Assembly: GCA_028386065.3 (NCBI GenBank)
Contig: JAKUCV010002008.1
Location: 2,587-66,586, forward strand
Reading direction: 5' to 3'
Length of the DNA: 64,000 nucleotides
From: Turnera subulata
Taxonomy: Eukaryota; Streptophyta; Magnoliopsida; Malpighiales; Passifloraceae
The first letter of the stretch is position 1. Each line of letters opens with the position of its first letter. The notes under the pieces are model-generated. The model searched no databases and was not told the DNA's origin. It worked only from the letters and a program-made list of their open reading frames with translations. This document shows, in pieces, positions 53,903-64,000 of this stretch. A program made the position numbers and the translations under genes.

Positions 53903-55188
53903 TGTGAACACCCAAATTTGACCCACAAATATTCTTCTAACTTAGATTTTGAGTATGCTCAAACTGTAAGATTAATAAGATGATTTGGTCTTTGGCTAAA
54001 GTACATTTAGAATTTATTTTAGTAGAATGCATATATTTTATGAATTGGGGATTTATATGTTTGAACCTTAGGATTAATGAGATGATTTAATCTTAGGATA
54101 AAAATATATTAAGGTCTAATTCATTAAAATATTGTCTTATTTCATTTATTTAGGCTTCTCTATTTATTTCAATCCAATTATATTGAGATGATTTATTTTT
54201 GGGATAGGAGTAGATTTAGAGGCCTAGGTTGATGAAATGTGGATTATCGAGAGTTAATTGCCCCATAAACACATTACTTGCAGACTAATTTTAGCTCTGA
54301 TTTTCGTGGAAAATCAAAGTTAAATCCTCATTTAATGTTAAATGTGTTTTGGACTTGATTTTACATAAAATGGGAAATGTTAATGTGCATCAATCAATTA
54401 GGAGAAGATTACGGGGAGTACTAATCAAGAAAAGAAGAATTTCTGGGTTGGTTAGGGGTTAATGACACGGTTAGATCAAATCAGGGTGAAATTAGGGGGA
54501 TTGGGGGCGAAAAAAGGAAAGAACGCATGAAACTGGAAGAGTCGGGAGGCCATTTTGGGATGACCGCTAGGTCTTGGCAGTCATTGAGTGATGACCGCCG
54601 GGCCTGGCAGTTATCCAAGTGATGACCGTCGGGCCTGGCGGTCATGGGTGCCCAGAAAAAGCCTTTTTGCCTGATTTTGTTTCTAATTCGATCCTACACA
54701 GTTTCGGTCCAGATCTTCGGCCAAAATCTAGTCCACTAAGAGGTGCACCACCCCTACACTCTACAGAACTCTATAAATAGGACCTCTAATTCACATTGAA
54801 GAGAATGAATCTCTTTTTTCACACATATTCCCTATAAGCTTTGGTGCTTGGAGAAACTCTACCTCTCCAAGTCCAAAAACATTTAGATAGGCAGAAACTC
54901 ATGAAGAATTTCGTGGTAAAGCATTAAGGAAGAAGCCAACAAGAGAAGATCAAGAGGATGAAGCAATCAAAAGCAGTCTAGAAGCCAAGAAGGTGGAGAA
55001 TCCGAGTAGAAGGACCTGTTGCAAGCAGTCTCAGAAAATAATTCATATCTCGAGTTCCAGAAGTCGAATTGTCGTGATCTTAGACTCTCTAGAAAGCAAA
55101 GAGGGAGATCTACAACTTTACTATTGAGGCCAGAAGTTTAATCGGCCAACAACCAAGATAAGTACTCTAAGCCCAGTAGAAGACGACC
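53903..55188 (+). repeat. Q LTR, left part
   Basis: It starts TGTGAACACCCAAATTTGAC and is homologous to the Z LTR. The GACCGCC palindrome array is at about 54555-54650 and the TATA box TATAAATA at 54772-54779. X interrupts it after CGACC (55184-55188). About 25 bp (starting CCAACAACCAAGATAAG, 55147) recur right of X at 62262, a small tandem duplication already present in the LTR. Confidence 0.9.
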
Positions 55189-56679
55189 TGATGTGTGAAT
55201 ATTTTACACATCATTTTGGGTTTATTTTATTATTTTTGTTTTTGTTTTAGTATTAATTTATTTTATTCTAGATTTTATTTTATTTTATTTTATTTTGATA
55301 AATTTCTCATCCTAGTGTGCGAGGCCCTTTTTGCAGAAAAATATGAATTTTTGGCCATCTTGAAGTAAAACTAGTGAGATATGGACTCGTTTGGAAGATG
55401 TGAGGGAATAAAGGATGCATGTGGTTTTTGTTGGCCAAGTCAAAACCGGTTGGTCCTACATCCATGATATCTTGTTTGAATTGATTTGAAAATGTCAAAT
55501 CTTGGATCAGTATCAAGACGAAATCACCTTCCTGATGCAAAGTTTTGCTTGAAATTTGAACATGGCAACGTGGCCCCTCCTCCACCAATTTGAAGAAAAT
55601 GATATTGCCAAATCCCTTGATGTGTGCCTAGCCTAGCGTTTATTTTTGCTGGCATGCATTCTTGGCCACGAGTATCCCCCTCCCACTACTATATATAGCC
55701 TCGCAAGAAGACAAATAGAGGGGAGCTTCTAGTTTATTACTCTTCACGCATTAGGCTAGGATTTTCTTTATTTTGTTCTTTCTTTCATTCCTTGTATTAA
55801 ACACTTAGATTAATTTATGGAGTTGTAGCTTGGAGGTGGAAATTAATAAAGAGAACAGGTTATTCATCCATTCAAGGTTTGGGGTATTTATTTATTATTA
55901 TTTATTTATTCCTTCCTTTGATATTTAAATGATGACTTCTTTAATTATTATTTATTCCTCTCTATCTATGACCAACTAAATTTCATATTCTAGGATGAGG
56001 GGATGACCTTGCCATTTATTTTTATGCAAACTTAATTAAATATTATTTCTTTTAATTATTCTTCTTTGATCCGGTCTTTGATGCTCAATTAAGTTAGTTG
56101 CCTGATCAACAATTAGCTTAAATCCATAATAGGAGATTGTTAAGTGAGAGCGTTAGTTTCCTATAGAAAACCTTAGACCGGGCTTTAGGAACCGACCTCG
56201 GGAGGGGCGTGCTTTCTATTAAAGACTTAAAGGTAAGAACTTAAAGCTCTTAATTTATTTCAACACTGGCAGAATGGATAGTGGAGATAAGTTAGGAAGG
56301 GGTTTTACGGCTTACGGAAGTAGGCTATTGATATAGTTGAGTTTACCGGTTCTTTCAAAGAAGAGTATTTTTAGGATTTAATATCAGATCTACACAGGCA
56401 GGTCATGTAGTGACAGAACACGGCTTGGTTGTGTTGCACTTAATTGCATAGAAATTGTGGCAAGGGATTCCCCGAACTCCTAGGTGTTTTCTCATCATTG
56501 TCATCTCATTTATTATTCTTGTTGTTTTTTTTCCAAGTTTATTACACCATTCAATCGACTCCTCTTTGAGGCTTAATTTTCTAGATAATCATATATCACA
56601 TTGTTAACAGTACTTAGCAAAGATCCCTGTGAGACGACCTTGGTACTACAACACCCTGTATACTTGCAGGAGGCTATCA
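55189..56679 (+). repeat. X 5' LTR
   Basis: 1491 bp. It begins with an inverted repeat, TGATGTGT pairing with ACACATCA at 55206-55213. The TATA-like TATATATA is at 55690-55697. It ends GGCTATCA. The same family supplies 1-423. Confidence 0.95.
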
Positions 56680-56685
56680 AGTTTT

Positions 56686-56704
56686 TGGTGCCGTTGCCGG
56701 GGAT
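56686..56704 (+). other. X primer-binding site
   Basis: TGGTGCCGTTGCCGGGGAT lies six bases after the LTR; it is the Athila-type site also found in Y and W. Confidence 0.85.
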
Positions 56705-56808
56705 CGGCGTTAATATTATTTGACTTTGTGAATTGGTTAATCTAGATCTTTCTTTTTCTTTTTCACCCGTTTTGTTTAGTGTGTTTCCTCTTCAGATCTC
56801 CTTGGTGC

Positions 56809-59512
56809 ATGAATCTTAGAAGCTCGGGAGTACCACCAGGAAAGCTAGATCCCGAGGTCGAGAGAAATTTTTGGGCCAAACTCCGTAGACTTCGGCTCGA
56901 GAAGGAGTCAGAGGACGGCACCTCAACCGAAGGAGAAATGGCTGAACATATCGAAGAAGTCCGGTTCGGACCTCGAGCTAGACCGGTTCGAGACTTCTCA
57001 ATCCCAGATGCAACTCTTGCACAGTCTAGTGTGGTCCGCCCAACTATGCAAGCAAACAATTTTGAGCTAAAGCCGGCCCTTTATCAAGATGGTCCAACAA
57101 GATCCTTTTGGGGGCTCCCCTGTCGAAGATCCAAATCAACACTTGCAAGATTTCTTAGAAATCTGTGACACGATCAAGGTGAATGGAGCCTCGGAAGATG
57201 CTATTAAGCTGCGCCTCTTTCCTTTCTCACTCAAGGATAAGGCAAAGGCATGGTTGACGGCACAAGCTCCTGGGACATTTAATACATGGATGGCTCTATC
57301 CCAGGCTTTTCTGAAGAAATTTTTCCCGCCCAACAAGGCCATGATATTTCGGAACAACATAATGAAGTTCAAACAAAAGGCCAATGAATCGTTTTACAAT
57401 GCGTGGGAAAGATTTAAAGATGCACTAAGAAGATGCCCACAACATGGCCTTCCATATTGGCTGATTGTGGAAAAATTCTATGCTGGCCTAAACGAGACCC
57501 TCCGTGCACATGTTGATGCAGCAGCCGGAGGAGTAGCTTTAGCTAAAGATGCTGAGAATGTGTACGAACAATTCAATCACGTCTCCAGCAACAAATTTAA
57601 TTGGTCTTCCGAGGTACCTGGCGGAAAAACTGTCGGCTTTCTTAAACTTGATGCTATGAGCCTGATGAACGCTAAGTTGGATGCCATCTTGAAGTTGAAG
57701 GGGAAAGGACAGTCCCATTCTTGTGCTAGATGTGAAGGAAGCTATCAGGAATGCCCAGTAGAAGGCGGCTATGAGCAAGCATGCCAGGAGCAAGTCAGTT
57801 ACATCAACCAGAGGGTTCAAAAAGACCCTTACTCGAACACCTACAACCCAGGTTGGAGGGAGCACCCTAACTTCTCCTGGAAATCTCAACAGCCCACTCA
57901 AAATCAAACTGGAAGGGGTCCTCCCGGATTTCCTCAAAAACAACCTGCACAGGCGTACCAACAGGTGTATCAGCAGGCTCCTAAAGATGACTTGCAGTCA
58001 CTACTCAAGTCATTTATGGAAGAACAACGACAAGTCATGAAGGGGCTTTCTGACAAAATCAACAATCTTGAATGTCAGATTGCTCAAGCTAGTCCCAGTC
58101 AGGGAATTCCCGGCAGACTATCTGGCAAACCAGAAGTCAATCCGAATGCTCAATGCAATGCGATCACTCTTAGGAGTGGAACCCAATATCCGGAGCGTCA
58201 ACCACCTTCTGCCCCGGTAAAAGAAGCAGAGCATGGCCAGGTTGTGCAAAAAGACAAGTCCGCAAAGCACGAGCAGGCTGTGTCAACCGAGAAAGGGAAG
58301 GAAAAGGAAGACGAAGTAAAAGCCTATGTCCCACCCATTCCTTTTCCTCAAAGACTTAACCCACTGGTCCACGACAAGAAGTTTGGACGCTTCCTAGAGA
58401 TCATGAAGAAGCTCTATATAAACATTCCGTTTATTGAGGCTGTGTCCCAAATGCCCACCTATGCAAAATTCTTAAAGGACATCCTGTCCAATAAGAATAA
58501 ACTGATTGATTATGGGACAGTGGCCCTGACTGAGGAATGCAGTGCTGTCATCCAGAATAAGCTTCCGAATAAGTTAAAAGATCCAGGAAGTTTCTCCATC
58601 CCCTGTGACATAGGGAAAGTACACATCAGGAGAGCACTCTGTGACCTTGGGGCAAGTGTCAGTGTAATCCCTCTGTCTGTCAGCAAGCAGCTAAACATGG
58701 GGGAAATGAAACCTATTGCTATGTCTCTCCATCTAGCAGATCGTTCAATTAAGTATCCAGTGGGCATTCTGGAAGATGTTCCCATTAAGATTGGGAAATT
58801 TTTTGTCCCAGTTGACTTTGTGGTATTGGACATGGAAGTAGACTGCCACACTGCTTTCATCCTGGGGCGACAATTTTTAGCAACTGCTGGAGCACTCATT
58901 GATGTCAAGAACGGAAAGCTCACTTTACGAGTCGGATCTGAAGAGATCAGTTTCGATGTCGAGGAAGCAATGCGAAAAGGATTCTCAGATGACTCATGCT
59001 ACCGAATCGACGTCATTGATGAAGCAGTTAAAGAAGTATTCGTACAGCAATACTATGCAGACCCACTTTTGGCATGCATATCTCAAAATAAGAACACGGG
59101 AGATCCAAATCTTGAGATTGCAGAATGTGCGTGCCAGCTTGAAATCTTGTCACCGGTGCCTGCAGAAGAAGCTATGATATTTGAAAAGCTGGACAAGTCA
59201 CTGGATGACCCACCCCAAGAACCACTTTCGACGGGTGAGTTGAAGCCTCCACCTACTAAACCCCATTATGCACTCCTCGAACCAAATTCCACATACCAAG
59301 AGGTCATAAATGCGGGTTTTATGGAGGGAGAAGAAGAGAAGTTGCAGAAAGATATGGGTCGACATAAGAAGACAATTGAGCATTCTTCTGATATGATAGG
59401 GATTAATCCCTCAGTTTATACTCACAGAGTCTTGCTGCTCAAGCCTTTTGATCCTGGAGAGCCTTCCAGACAAGAGGTAATGCAGCCATTCTCCAACCCA
59501 CCTTCAGCATAA
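56809..59512 (+). CDS. X Gag-protease, one frameshift near the start
   Basis: The N terminus (from ATG 56809, MNLRSSGVPPGKL) is in a different frame from the main ORF and shifts near 57080, between NNFELKPAL and MVQQDPFGG. The main frame, 57089-59512, has 807 open codons: gag core (EDPNQHLQDFLEICDTIK, LRLFPFSLKDKAKAWL, CPQHGLPYWL), a cysteine cluster, a glutamine-rich part, and protease with DLGASVSVIP at about residue 518 and AFILGRQFLATAGA. The tail includes the start of the RT lead-in (GINPSVYTHRVLLL), then ends by TAA at 59510-59512. It would build the particle. It is similar to the Y protein at 17186-19792. Confidence 0.93.
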
Positions 59513-61065
59513 AGAATCTAACGTCCAGCTACAAGACGTTAAAGAAGCGCTTCGTGGGAGGCAACCCGCAATTTTGCATCAATAAAGAAGTCATCCCCAT
59601 GACAGCCTCAAGAAGGAGAAAAACAGGTTCTATCTTTCCTTTCTATATTCTGGTGCAGTGAGGACACTGCACATTTCAGGTTTAGGGGGGCAAATAGATT
59701 ATTTTTTAAAAAAAAAATTATCTTTTCAGCATGTATGAATAAATTTTTCAAATTTTGTTTTTGTTATTTTCTTTGCATGAATAAAACTTTCTTGTAAATT
59801 GCAAATCACTCAATTGGGTTTATTGGTTCCGACTTGACAATTGAACAGGAAATTCAACATTTATATCCCATGTTTGTCAGGCATCTTCAGGCTTGCATTG
59901 GCCTAGAAGTGAAAAATTCGATTTGGGCCGGGTAATATCTTTCTGGGCCGCGATGTTATTTGATTCACGTTATCCGACTAACTCTTTTTCGTTATTTTCT
60001 TATAAAAAAAACTTGGCATTAATAACAGATCTTAGAACAGGTTCATGACTCGGTCGAGGCAAAATTTTTACAAGGGCACTTATCAATCGGACATGATTAA
60101 GGCGTTTTTCTTCTTTGGTTTGTAAACTAACCTTTAGACACAGCTAGCCCGTGTACACTTTATCCCTTGCTAACCTTTTCGGGCCCGTATTGATAGCCAT
60201 AATTTTTTCATACCCGCATCTTCCCACCTTCGCCTTTTGAAACCTTGGCTATCATAACATTTCTTTTTCTTTTTCCTTCCATTTATGCATGTTGCTCGAA
60301 TTATTTTGTGTCTTTAATTCTAGTCTCATGTGAGTTGGATTTTGGTTCTTCTATACAGGCACTACATAGGGAGCCTGTGTCGATTCTGGAGAAGTATTGT
60401 TCAAAAGAAAAAAATCACAAAAGAGAAAAAATGGGGGCAATAAAGAGAGAGTATTCCTTCATCAGGCAAATTGATTGTCCCTATTTTTCAAACAAAAAAG
60501 GGGAAAAAAAACTCCACAAACAGCTTGAAAAAAAGAGGATTCTCCAGTTTGCACTCAATTTAGAACCATTCAAAAAAGAGAGTTCATTCGGCTAGATGAT
60601 AAAGCACAAATTTTTCTTTCGAGCACTTGCATCTCTTGTTTTTTCCTTTTTTCCCATTTCTTATTAACCTTTAACCAAGCCCCGTTACAACCTTAACAAG
60701 TCCTTTTGATCCTTTCGATTAGTGTCCTTGTCATTAGTGGAGATCGAAGAGTAAACCTGCTTATTTGACCTTGTTTCTTTTCTTTAATAAAATGCCAAGA
60801 CTAACCTACTTTTTTCAGCAAAATTGAGGAAGGAGAATTTGTTCAAATGATGTCGCTGTCCGGTTAGGTTAAATTCGGTTCTAATTGAATTCTTCCCATT
60901 AAGGTTCTTTGTAGGTTGGGAATTTTGACTCCTTGGGATATTTTTGGAAGAATTTTCTGTGAGTTGGACTTGTCGGATTGGTTTGCCCGTGTTGAGTGAT
61001 TTCCTTTTTACCCTCGTTTTCACGTTATTTGCTTGGGGACAAGCAAAAGCTTAAGTTTGGGGACG
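59513..61065 (+). other. X 3' non-coding region
   Basis: The stem-loop motif opens it (59519-59570). No gene is seen further on; a frame at 60245-60595 is A-rich and lacks any recognisable domain. 60100-60240 resembles the conserved non-coding block of Y and W (CCCTTGCTAACC). The polypurine tract is at about 61040-61065 (GCTTAAGTTTGGGGACG). Confidence 0.75.
59519..59570 (+). ncRNA. Conserved Athila stem-loop motif (X copy)
   Basis: Seven bases after the gag-pro stop. The first hairpin has arms TAACGTC (59519-59525) and GACGTTA (59535-59541) around CAGCTACAA. The second has arms GTGGG (59554-59558) and CCCGC (59565-59569), with one G-U pair as RNA, around the loop AGGCAA. The linker contains the palindrome GAAGCGCTTC. 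Counterparts are in Y (7967-8025) and W (23736-23782). Confidence 0.62.
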
Positions 61066-62245
61066 TGATGTGTGAATATTTTACACATCACTTTGGGTTT
61101 ATTTTATTATTTTTGTCTTTGTTTTAGTATTAATTTATTTTATTCTAGATTTTATTTTATTTTATTTTGATAAATTTCTCATCCTAGTGTGCGAGCCCTT
61201 TTTGTAGGAAAATATGAATTTTTGGCCATTTTGAAGTAAAGCTAGTGAGATATGGACTCGTTTGGAAGATGTGAGGGAATGAAGGATGCATGTGATTTTT
61301 GTTGGCCAAGTCAAAACCGGTTGGTCCTACATCCATGATATCTTGTTTGAAATTGATTTGAAAATGTCAAATCCTGGATCAGTATCAAGACGAAATCACC
61401 TTCCTGATGCAAAGTTTTGCTTGAAATTTGAACATAGCAACGTGGCCCCTCCTCCACCAATTTGAAGAAAATGATATTGCCAAATCCCTTGATGTGTGCC
61501 TAGCCTAGCGTTTATTTTTGCTGGCATGCATTCTTGGCCACAAGTATCCCCCTCCCACTACTATATGTAGCCTCGCAAGAAGACAAATAGAGGGGAGCTT
61601 CTAGTTTATTACTCTTCACGCATTAGGCTAGGATTTTCTTTATTTTGTTCTTTCTTTCATTCCTTGTATTAAACACTTAGATTAATTTATGGAGTTGTAG
61701 CTTGGAGGTGGAAATTAATAAAGAGAACAGGTTATTCATCCATTCAAGGTTCGGGGTATTTATTTATTATTATTATTTATTCCTTCCTTTGATATTTAAA
61801 TGATGACTTCTTTAATTATTATTTATTCCTCTCTATCTATGGCCAACTAAATTTCATATTCTAGGATGAGGGGATGACCTTGCCATTTATTTTTATTCAA
61901 ACTTAATTAAATATTATTTCTTTTAATTATTCTTCTTTGATCCGGTCTTTGATGCTCAATTAAGTTAGTTGCCTGATCAACAATTAGCTTAAATCCATAA
62001 TAGGAGATTGTTAAGTGACAGCGTCAGTTTCCTATAGAAAACCTTAGATCGGGCTTTAGGAACCGACCTCGGGAGGGGCGTGCTTTCTATTGGAGACTTA
62101 AAGGTAAGAACTTAAAGCTCTTAATTTATTTCAACACTGGCAGAATGGATAGTGGAGATAAGTTAGGAAGGGGTTTTACGGCTTACGGATTCCTGTGAGA
62201 CGACCTTGGTACTACAACACCCTGTATACTTGCAGGAGGCTATCA
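61066..62245 (+). repeat. X 3' LTR, with internal deletion
   Basis: Partner of 55189-56679. It jumps at about 62190 from CTTACGGA to CCTGTGAGACG, losing about 310 bp. The TATA-like word is TATATGTA (61562-61569). Confidence 0.95.
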
Positions 62246-62250
62246 CGACC

Positions 62251-62811
62251 CATAGATTCTGTCCAACAACCAAGATAAGTACTCTAACCCCTTTTTGACT
62301 GTGAAACTTATTGATTCCTATTTGATGGTGATTTGATGATGATAATGATGCTTTTGGTGATGTAAGTGTTGTTGTGATCCCATGACAAGAACTACGTGGG
62401 CTTTGAACCCGGTCGCCGAGGTACGTTGGTGGTTTCTAGTGGTGGAAACTCAAGCCCAATTATTTTTATTTTCCTTTTTGTTTCAGTTTCACTTTATTAT
62501 TTCTATGTCATTTCCTTCCATACATACACACACTTTTCACAAGGCACACAATTGTCCCTCAATTGCACAGAGTTTCGCCCCAACATGGATAGGTGCCTAA
62601 CACCTTCCCATCCGTGACGAATCCCCTGGCCCAATATCTTTAGTTCGCTAATCGGTTGCTTTAAATGGAGTCATTGGGATTCAAGAAAAGGTTTTTCCCG
62701 AATTTTTTTCCATAATAAAATTATGGTGGCGACTCCAAAGGTATTGGGTGATGGTTAAGAAGAAAGTGTAAAGGGAAAGGTGAGGAGGCCCGAGTGATTT
62801 GGGTCCTCACA
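62251..62811 (+). repeat. Q LTR, right part
   Basis: It continues the LTR after X and ends GGGTCCTCACA. The terminal half matches the Z LTR end (GGCGACTCCAA and on). AGGCC follows directly, within the antisense gene; no primer site is present. Confidence 0.88.
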
Positions 62812-63842
62812 AGGCCCTGTCGCCGGAATTTGGGATTCAGAAGGGATTGTCTGGTTTAAACCAAACTACCTCAGAATCCTATTCGGACGATATTATGTGG
62901 ATCTCTCTACACCAAGGTGTGTGACCCAATCAATGCACTGGGTACAGATGACCACCTCTTGCGTCCCGAGCCCCTGACAGAACCAGGTAATCTGCTCAAC
63001 TTTGAGAGCCTTCATATAGATGACCCAGTCCCAGATAGTGTTGAATGAGACAGAATAACCATGCCGAACATAGTTTGTGGGATTAGTTTGAGGATGCTCA
63101 ATCAATGTGAGGTGTTCTCATACATCTGCAAAAGGGGAAAGAGTCAAAACAATAAATGTGACAATTGGGAAGTGGGGGGATGAATATGTACTTGGAGCAG
63201 GAGAGGGGAACCAGTCATGGGAGTAATGGGATTATCTGCCAACGTATCCAAACAATTGAGAGTTTTGCCCAATATCATAGGGACTAAACTCTTTTCGTCA
63301 AAGAGTCTGACCACCAAAGCGCTAATCCGAAGAGGACAAACACCGGGAGGGCCCACCAAAAGGAACTCACGTGTTACCACAAGGGCAAGGGCGTGATTGC
63401 ATTTCTTCCTCCAATCGGGATCTTCCTCCCGTGGGTGTTGTTCCAAGCTGCCAAGAAAGTATTGATCAATAATTTTTGATAGCACCAGAAGATCGTTTTG
63501 ATCTAAGAAAAAACCAATTTGCCCTTCAGCTAAAAAGAAAAATTTGCTAACTTTCTTCAAGATAACATCATCAAAAGAAACCATGGCAACACCCTTTATG
63601 AATTTAGCACCCAAGAAGGCATTGAATTCATCAACAGCACAGCTCTATCATATCTTGGCCAAAACAGAATACAAAGCAACTATTGTCCGAGAATTGGCAG
63701 CAACATGAATCAGACTTTCGTTTATCACCACGCCACAGAGCTTGAATAATCTGGACAACCACAGCATCGCAAAGTACATACGACACACAGTGGGAATGCT
63801 CGCCATCCACCGAAGCACCTTAGCAAGAAAATTCTCACTCAT
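62812..63842 (-). pseudogene. Q antisense gene (PMD/DUF7745-like), truncated in exon 2
   Basis: ATG at 63842; exon 1 runs to 63192 with a shifted segment at about 63690-63600 that ends back in frame; the intron is 63191-63126 (GTACAT ... TTTGCAG); exon 2 starts at 63125 and ends at the Q LTR. Close to the T gene (GAKFIKGVAMVSFDD, DQYFLGSLEQ, NPITPMTGSPLLLQ). Exon 2 has an early frameshift and keeps the same TAG after NRILR as T. Orientation implies that the element it belongs to runs plus. Function unknown. Confidence 0.82.
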
Positions 63843-64000
63843 GATTGCCCTAAATGTATTTGGGATATGTTTTGATGAGTTGTGAGGGTCTCTGGGTACT
63901 CAAGGGTTTATTTCTAGTGTTTTGGGGGCGATGGAATTCGTGAAAACCATATAGCCCAAGTCCAAAACCGAAAAGGAAACATCCAGGAAGCCACGACCGT
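63843..64000 (-). promoter_or_regulatory. Promoter region of the Q antisense gene, cut by window end
   Basis: On minus: GACCGT-like palindrome remains at the window edge, TTTTCGGTTTTGGACTTGGG, and a TATA-like AGAAATAAA at about 63909-63917, roughly 70 bp before the ATG. Same layout as T (38641-39030) and Z (28678-28925). Confidence 0.55.

Larger units (their letters stand above)
55189..62245 (+). mobile_element. Element X: Athila-type Gag-Pro retrotransposon, young, non-autonomous
   Basis: Flanked by a perfect target duplication CGACC (55184-55188, 62246-62250), with LTRs 55189-56679 and 61066-62245. The internal 4.4 kb holds a primer site, gag plus protease and a non-coding 3' part ending in a polypurine tract. 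There is no RT, RNase H or integrase. The LTRs are nearly identical except for a roughly 310-bp deletion in the right one. It needs enzymes from a relative to move. Confidence 0.95.

Noticed and set aside
55147..55171. 25 bp repeated left and right of X as a possible long target duplication
   Set aside because: The true duplication is CGACC directly at the LTR ends. The 25-bp match is offset on both sides and is better explained by a small tandem duplication inside the Q LTR.
60245..60595. 116-codon open frame in the X 3' region
   Set aside because: A-rich, no recognisable domain, begins in a stretch conserved as non-coding in Y and W.
1..64000. Host genes, tRNA, rRNA or organellar inserts
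   Set aside because: I found none; everything that codes is attributable to retrotransposons or to the antisense genes they carry.

Overview
This window looks like intergenic heterochromatin of a large, repeat-rich plant genome, probably a eudicot, though the species cannot be read from it. No single-copy host gene, tRNA or rRNA is visible. Almost every base belongs to Ty3/gypsy LTR retrotransposons inserted into one another. I named the elements by letter. R (minus, Tat/Ogre-type) is the oldest. Z (plus, Tat/Ogre-type, ends at 31747) and T (minus, Tat/Ogre-type, 35394-51990) inserted into R. Q (plus, Tat/Ogre-type LTR from 53903) lies in R's 5' LTR. Y (minus, Athila-type, 1851-21782) and W (minus, Athila-type remnant, 22357-25281) inserted into Z. 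V (minus, non-coding element with 3-kb LTRs, 8721-16347) inserted into Y. S (plus, Met-tRNA-primed gypsy, 42003-48535) inserted into T. X (plus, Athila-type Gag-Pro element, 55189-62245) inserted into Q's LTR, and another LTR of the X family sits at 1-423. Perfect 5-bp target-site duplications support T (ATTGG), V (GTTCA) and X (CGACC); Y has a 4/5 match (GTTCG/GTACG). Primer sites and LTR ends (TG...CA) support the other boundaries.

Layout. 1-423: X-family LTR. 424-1850: Z gag, protease lost. 1851-21782: Y with LTRs, gag-pro, broken RT, RNase H, no integrase and an Athila-type extra ORF, split by V. 21783-22356 and 25282-27930: Z pol, split by W. 27944-28920: Z antisense gene and its promoter. 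29250-30060: hairpin/tandem-repeat array. 30159-31747: Z 3' LTR. 31748-35393: R, with a plant-mobile-domain (PMD)-like gene antisense to R. 35394-51990: T, with 3' LTR, hairpin array, antisense gene, protease, S insertion, gag, leader and 5' LTR. 51996-53902: R leader ORF, primer site and broken 5' LTR. 53903-62811: Q LTR containing X. 62812-64000: truncated antisense gene of Q.

Most elements are dead or non-autonomous. X and T keep Gag and protease but no RT or integrase, and V keeps no proteins, yet each has perfect target duplications, so their integration must have used proteins supplied in trans. The most unusual signals are: (1) dense hairpin arrays in the 3' regions of Z and T, where short conserved loops are flanked by perfectly complementary arms that differ from hairpin to hairpin; (2) an intron-containing gene antisense to the Tat/Ogre-type elements, with its own promoter built like the LTR promoter (GACCGCC palindromes, then a TATA-like box), its first exon exactly 657 nt in both Z and T and fully open in Z although Z gag-pol is riddled with stops; (3) a stem-loop with a conserved AGGCAA/AGACAA loop and changing but complementary stem in three Athila-type elements (X, Y, W), kept even in W, which has lost all coding sequence.
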